From an uncultured Eubacteriales bacterium (lineage in GTDB: Bacteria > Bacillota > Clostridia > Oscillospirales > Oscillospiraceae): a DNA stretch of 17,717 nucleotides. Location: contig USQL01000047.1 in assembly GCA_900556935.1 (NCBI GenBank), positions 1-17,717 of the forward strand, written 5' to 3'. The notes beneath the pieces are model-generated. The model saw only the letters and a list, made by a program, of their open reading frames with translations. It had not been told where the DNA came from and did not search any database. The translations under genes were made by a program, and so were the position numbers. Positions within the stretch are counted from its first letter, which is position 1. Every line of letters begins with the position of its first letter. Shown here one piece after another: positions 14,891-17,717 of the stretch.

Positions 14891-15724
14891 TCAGCTGATC
14901 CGCACCGCGGCGACCACCAGGCGGCCGTTGTCCAGGGTGTATTCACAGGTGGACAGGCAGATCATCTTGTCGCCGTACTGGGGGGTGAGGCCGGTATCGT
15001 AGAAACTCAGCTTCTTGCAGGTGGAGACGAAGTTGTCGAATTCCTGCTGGTTGGCGGCGTTCTCGAAGCGCTGGTAGGTAAAGCCCTCGCCCAGGTTGGC
15101 CGTGGTCTTGAAGACCGCAAAAATCTTGTACACATGGTACTGCACCTCACCGGTCTCATGGTTGAAGGTATCGAAAAAGATCAGGCTATTGTTGTCCCAG
15201 GCGGACTTGTCCGTATAGGCATTCAGGGCCGCGAACATGGTGCCGTCCTTCATATTGTGGCCGTACATGGTCACGTTGTCCCCGGGGGTGAACACGTCGC
15301 ACTCCTCCCGGGCATAGATGCTGCCCCGGGTGCTGTTTTCACCGCTGTAGTTCCGGTAGAGGTAGTAGTTTGCCTCGCTCACCGGGCTCTGCATCACAGG
15401 GTAGTCCAGCTTCGTGCCCTCAATGCGCAGCCAGCCCACAAAATCGTCGTTAGGGTTCTTTTCATAGTAGCCCTTGTAGTCCCGGGTCAGGGGGTAGGTC
15501 TCCTCCGGCTCCAGGTCGTTGGGGTCCGGAATGAATTCCGTGGTCTCCCCGGGCTGGGTGGCCTCCGTAGTGGCCGTGGTCGTAACCAGGGTGTCCTGAC
15601 GGAGCTTCGCGTACTCGTCCTCAGACTTCTTTCCCTGCCAGAAATAGGACCCCAGATACACCGCACTGCCAACCAGTGCCACCGCCAGGACCACTACAAT
15701 GGCTATGTAAACACCTTTTTTCAT
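14891..15724 (-). CDS. srtB: Class B sortase
   Basis: Membrane-anchored cysteine transpeptidase that cleaves a C-terminal sorting signal and joins the protein to the cell wall or to another protein. With the chosen start it has 277 residues: an N-terminal anchor at about 4-24, a Thr/Glu-rich linker (about 45-75), then the sortase fold with catalytic His156 (YGHNM), Cys260 (LSTCEYT) and Arg268 (NGRLVV). LSTC followed closely by the Arg is typical of class B enzymes. I chose ATG 15724 because AGGAGG (15732-15737) lies seven bases upstream; a TTG 21 bases earlier would overlap that site. It has its own consensus promoter. No protein with a recognisable sorting signal is encoded in the window, so its substrate lies elsewhere. 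Confidence 0.94.
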   Translation of the reverse strand: MKKGVYIAIVVVLAVALVGSAVYLGSYFWQGKKSEDEYAKLRQDTLVTTTATTEATQPGETTEFIPDPNDLEPEETYPLTRDYKGYYEKNPNDDFVGWLRIEGTKLDYPVMQSPVSEANYYLYRNYSGENSTRGSIYAREECDVFTPGDNVTMYGHNMKDGTMFAALNAYTDKSAWDNNSLIFFDTFNHETGEVQYHVYKIFAVFKTTANLGEGFTYQRFENAANQQEFDNFVSTCKKLSFYDTGLTPQYGDKMICLSTCEYTLDNGRLVVAAVRIS

Positions 15725-15731
15725 AGAGCAT

Positions 15732-15737
15732 CCTCCT
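15732..15737 (-). promoter_or_regulatory. Ribosome binding site deciding the sortase start
   Basis: AGGAGG on the minus strand, 7 nt before ATG 15724. It favours MKKGVYIA as the N terminus rather than the upstream TTG at 15745. Confidence 0.75.
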
Positions 15738-15790
15738 AAGGGCAAGGAATTGAATACAACTCTTTGCCAAAATGTAACTTATCTGTAACC

Positions 15791-15819
15791 ATTATAGCCC
15801 TATCCGGTGGTTCTGTCAA
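15791..15819 (-). promoter_or_regulatory. Consensus promoter of the sortase gene
   Basis: Perfect minus-strand TTGACA (15814-15819), 17-bp spacer and TATAAT (15791-15796). A full-consensus sigma-A promoter would be very strong unless repressed, and an inverted repeat overlaps the -35 box. Leader about 60 nt. Confidence 0.88.
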
Positions 15820-15828
15820 GCACAGAAC
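15810..15828. promoter_or_regulatory. Inverted repeat overlapping the sortase -35 box, candidate operator
   Basis: GTTCTGT (15810-15816) and ACAGAAC (15822-15828), perfect 7-bp arms with 5-base spacer, covering all of the -35 hexamer. A repressor bound here would block polymerase. No T-run flanks it, so it is a poor terminator for the upstream LRR-like gene, although it is the only hairpin in that gap. Confidence 0.5.
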
Positions 15829-15867
15829 GGCGAGAATCTATTAACCTTTCTTTAATTCTTGGAAAAA

Positions 15868-17493
15868 TTATCCATGGAGGTACACCATGCCCAGGATATC
15901 CCGCTGCTCCCGGTAGTGGTCCCCCTCCCGCCAGCCGGCGCCTGTGGAGGAGCCGGAGTCCAGGTTGACCTCCGTATTGGGAAGGTCCTCCCCGATGTCC
16001 GTGTCGTTATACCGGATGCCGTCCCACCACAGCCGCTTCAGCCAGGTCATTTTCCGCACCGGCTCGGCGCTGCCGAAGGTATAGCAAAGGTTCAGATCCT
16101 CCAGGGCCGTGCACTCCAGAAGCGGGGAATAATCCCGGCAAAGGGTCTGGAACATCTCCAGGAAAATCAGCTTTTTGCAGGTGGCCAGGGGGGTGATGTC
16201 GGAAATGCCCGTGTCGGCAATGATCAAGTATTGCAGGTTTGGCATGTATTCCACCCAGTCGCAGGTTTTCAGCGCCATATGGCCCACGTCCACGGCGATA
16301 ATGTCCGGGCAGTATTTCAGGTTGTCCATCTGCCCCTCATAGACCCTCTGGTCGGTTTTCACCGGGGCGAAGAACAGCGTGTCCGTCCGCACCCGGACCT
16401 TGCCCACGGAGACCGTCCAGATAAAGCGGATATTCTCATAGCGCTTGTTCAGGGCATCCATGGTCTCGTTGTCCAGGCCGCAGTCCGACATGACCACTTT
16501 TTTGAGCTTGGGATAATAGGGCAGCGCCGCTTCCAGGTCTGCCAGGTTCTCCACCTGCCAGCCGGAGATGTCCGCCTCCTCCGCGTCCGTCCGTAAAAGC
16601 CCGGGGCCGAAGGTCCCCTCCCATAGGAAGAATACCCCGGGGTTGTCATCAGCCAGCTGCCGCAGCTCCGCCTCGGTCAGAGGGCTGTCAAGCAGGTCCA
16701 CCTCCCGGAGATTGGGATAGCATTTGACTAGTTTGTCCGCCAGCTCCCGGGAATGGGGGCAGCCGTTCAGCGGAAGTATGGTGGTCCCCGTGTCCAAGGG
16801 CACATCCCGGTCAGGCAGGGCATAGTAAAGGCCGATTTGAGGGAACGCCTCCCGCAGGAACCGGACCGCCTCCGGGTCCGGGTAGGCCGTCTTTAGAAGA
16901 ATGGTTTCCACCATGGGCAGGTGGGGCAGATTTCGGCGCAGCTCCTCTATTTCCGCCTCCGGCAGCTCCAAGGCGCGGGCATCCGGCTTCCAGCGCTTGC
17001 CCCCCAGCTCCACCCGGTAGTCCACCGTACAGTCCGGCCGCAGAGCCGTCAGGGTCTCCAGGCCGTCATAGTCCCGGCATTCCGAGGCATCTACCCAGCA
17101 CAGCCCCGGCACCAGTGCCAGAACCTTGGCATCCTCCACAGAAAGGGAGGTAACCGTCACCTCCTGGGTATCCATTTCCAAAAGCGTCCCCTGGAAGGGA
17201 ATCTGCCAGAGGATCCGGCACTCCGGCAGGGCGTTTGTGAGCATTTGATAGCTCTCCGCGTCCAGCCCAGTGCCCCGCAAATCTACCCCTTCCAGGTTTG
17301 GGAATTCTGCCAGTCGGGCAAACTCCACCCCCCGCACCCCGGAAAGATCCAGGTACCGGCTGCTTCTTGCGTAGGGCTTCCCCGCAAGCACGCGGTAATT
17401 CCTCCGGAACAGATACCCGCCCATCACCGCCGCCACCGCCAGTACCACCGCCGCCAGACCAAACACCACCGTAAGCCGTTTTCTGGTCTTCAT
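15868..17493 (-). CDS. Membrane-anchored leucine-rich-repeat-like surface protein
   Basis: A 541-residue protein of unknown function. Residues 7-28 form a hydrophobic signal anchor after a basic start (KTRKR), so the rest should be outside the cell. The body is repetitive: headers of the form (F/Y/C)P-x-(L/I)-x-x-V-(D/V) recur at about 64, 128, 192, 259, 327 and 395, a period of 64-68 residues. Several units carry a Pro-x5-Trp/Tyr segment about 25 residues later. From about 395 to 490 the units shorten to ordinary 20-25-residue LRRs (for example PNLQYLIIADTGI). There is no LPxTG-like sorting signal or C-terminal membrane segment. Start has GGAGG eight bases upstream. It has its own promoter, divergent from the tRNA. 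Binding or scaffolding at the cell surface is the likely role. Confidence 0.85.
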   Translation of the reverse strand: MKTRKRLTVVFGLAAVVLAVAAVMGGYLFRRNYRVLAGKPYARSSRYLDLSGVRGVEFARLAEFPNLEGVDLRGTGLDAESYQMLTNALPECRILWQIPFQGTLLEMDTQEVTVTSLSVEDAKVLALVPGLCWVDASECRDYDGLETLTALRPDCTVDYRVELGGKRWKPDARALELPEAEIEELRRNLPHLPMVETILLKTAYPDPEAVRFLREAFPQIGLYYALPDRDVPLDTGTTILPLNGCPHSRELADKLVKCYPNLREVDLLDSPLTEAELRQLADDNPGVFFLWEGTFGPGLLRTDAEEADISGWQVENLADLEAALPYYPKLKKVVMSDCGLDNETMDALNKRYENIRFIWTVSVGKVRVRTDTLFFAPVKTDQRVYEGQMDNLKYCPDIIAVDVGHMALKTCDWVEYMPNLQYLIIADTGISDITPLATCKKLIFLEMFQTLCRDYSPLLECTALEDLNLCYTFGSAEPVRKMTWLKRLWWDGIRYNDTDIGEDLPNTEVNLDSGSSTGAGWREGDHYREQRDILGMVYLHG

Positions 17494-17549
17494 ATTCTCT
17501 TCCTCCCGCTTCCCAAAAATGTCGCGTAAAGTATTATGTAACCATTTCT

Positions 17550-17578
17550 ATTATGCAGGCTTCGACCCAAGAAGTCAA
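17550..17578 (-). promoter_or_regulatory. Promoter of the LRR-like gene
   Basis: Minus-strand TTGACT (17573-17578), 17-bp spacer, CATAAT (17550-17555). Start of transcription about 17543, leader about 50 nt. It is back to back with the tRNA promoter. Confidence 0.65.
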
Positions 17579-17612
17579 GGAAGAATCCCTCAAATCGATA
17601 AAAACATTTTTC

Positions 17613-17641
17613 TTGCTTTTTGGAGCCAGATGTGCTATTCT
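17613..17641 (+). promoter_or_regulatory. Promoter of the tRNA-Leu gene
   Basis: TTGCTT (17613-17618), 17-bp spacer, TATTCT (17636-17641) with TGC directly before the -10 (extended -10). Predicted start about 17648, 18 bases before the mature tRNA 5' end. Confidence 0.65.
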
Positions 17642-17665
17642 ATACGGGTCAAATGCATCCCGCCT

Positions 17666-17717
17666 GCCGGTGTGATGGAATGGTAGACGTAGTGGACTCA
17701 AAATCCACCGCTGGCGA
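17666..17717 (+). tRNA. tRNA-Leu (anticodon CAA), 3' end cut by the window edge
   Basis: Begins with acceptor strand GCCGGTG, then TG, a D arm containing GGTAGA, and an anticodon stem GTGGA/TCCAC enclosing the 7-base loop CTCAAAA, which places CAA as the anticodon (reads UUG). The sequence then enters a long variable arm (CGCTGGCGA...), as expected for a class II leucine tRNA, and runs off the window. The T arm and acceptor 3' strand are not visible. Confidence 0.92.

Noticed and set aside
14837..15739. Plus-strand open frame of 300 codons opposite the sortase
   Set aside because: Val/Gly/His-rich translation typical of antisense frames in GC-rich DNA; the sortase on the other strand has a complete catalytic triad.
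17666..17717. tRNA-Leu as an attachment site of an integrated element
   Set aside because: No integrase, no repeated tRNA 3' end and no mobile genes are in the window, and the tRNA 3' end is outside it.
1..17717. CRISPR array, insertion sequence, toxin-antitoxin or phage-defence system
   Set aside because: No regularly spaced direct repeats, transposase motifs, small paired antitoxin-like genes or defence-family domains were seen in either strand.

Overview
The window looks like chromosomal DNA of a Gram-positive clostridial bacterium, most likely a gut Oscillospiraceae/Ruminococcaceae-type Firmicute. The reasons are strong AGGAGG-like ribosome binding sites before almost every gene, consensus sigma-A-type promoters, a class B sortase, a SEDS (RodA/FtsW) protein, a TagG/TagH-like ABC exporter, and mixed base composition (GC-rich housekeeping genes, an AT-rich glycan-gene interior). 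Species cannot be named from the sequence alone. All thirteen protein genes I accept lie on the minus strand, so transcription runs from high to low coordinates. The only plus-strand gene is a partial tRNA-Leu at the right edge.

Right part (about 13.5-17.7 kb), read in transcription order: a membrane-anchored leucine-rich-repeat-like protein (15868-17493), a class B sortase (14891-15724) and a RodA/FtsW-family glycan polymerase (13574-14758). Each has its own well-formed promoter, and strong hairpins follow the sortase and rodA genes. The sortase promoter is a perfect TTGACA-17-TATAAT with a 7-bp inverted repeat across its -35 box, which could be an operator.

Left part (244-13331): ten closely spaced genes that look like one 13-kb operon for making and exporting a cell-surface polysaccharide by the ABC-transporter route. 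A single promoter (TTGAAT-17-TAAAAT) and a 70-nt leader with a 13-bp interrupted hairpin precede the permease (wzm/tagG type). Then come the ATPase (wzt/tagH type, without the C-terminal carbohydrate-binding domain), a GT8 glycosyltransferase, a GT2-GT4 fusion, a GT2, a GT2-coiled coil-pyruvyltransferase fusion, a polytopic GT-C-like membrane protein, a radical SAM protein with extra C-terminal cysteines, a GtrB/DPM-like GT2 with two membrane helices, and UDP-galactopyranose mutase (glf). Inferred product: a galactofuranose-containing, pyruvylated polymer built on a lipid carrier in the cytoplasm, exported by the ABC transporter, and probably decorated outside the membrane by the GtrB-like/GT-C pair. 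No priming phosphoglycosyltransferase, Wzx/Wzy or LytR-CpsA-Psr ligase lies in the window, so those steps must be encoded elsewhere.

The least conventional parts are the radical SAM gene, whose frame depends on an uninterrupted run of nine Gs (a possible phase-variation switch), the 804-residue GT2/hendecad coiled coil/pyruvyltransferase fusion, and the six-fold ~66-residue repeat of the LRR-like protein. The first 243 bases hold no convincing gene but carry three stable stem-loops, resembling the structured intergenic repeats common in gut Firmicutes.
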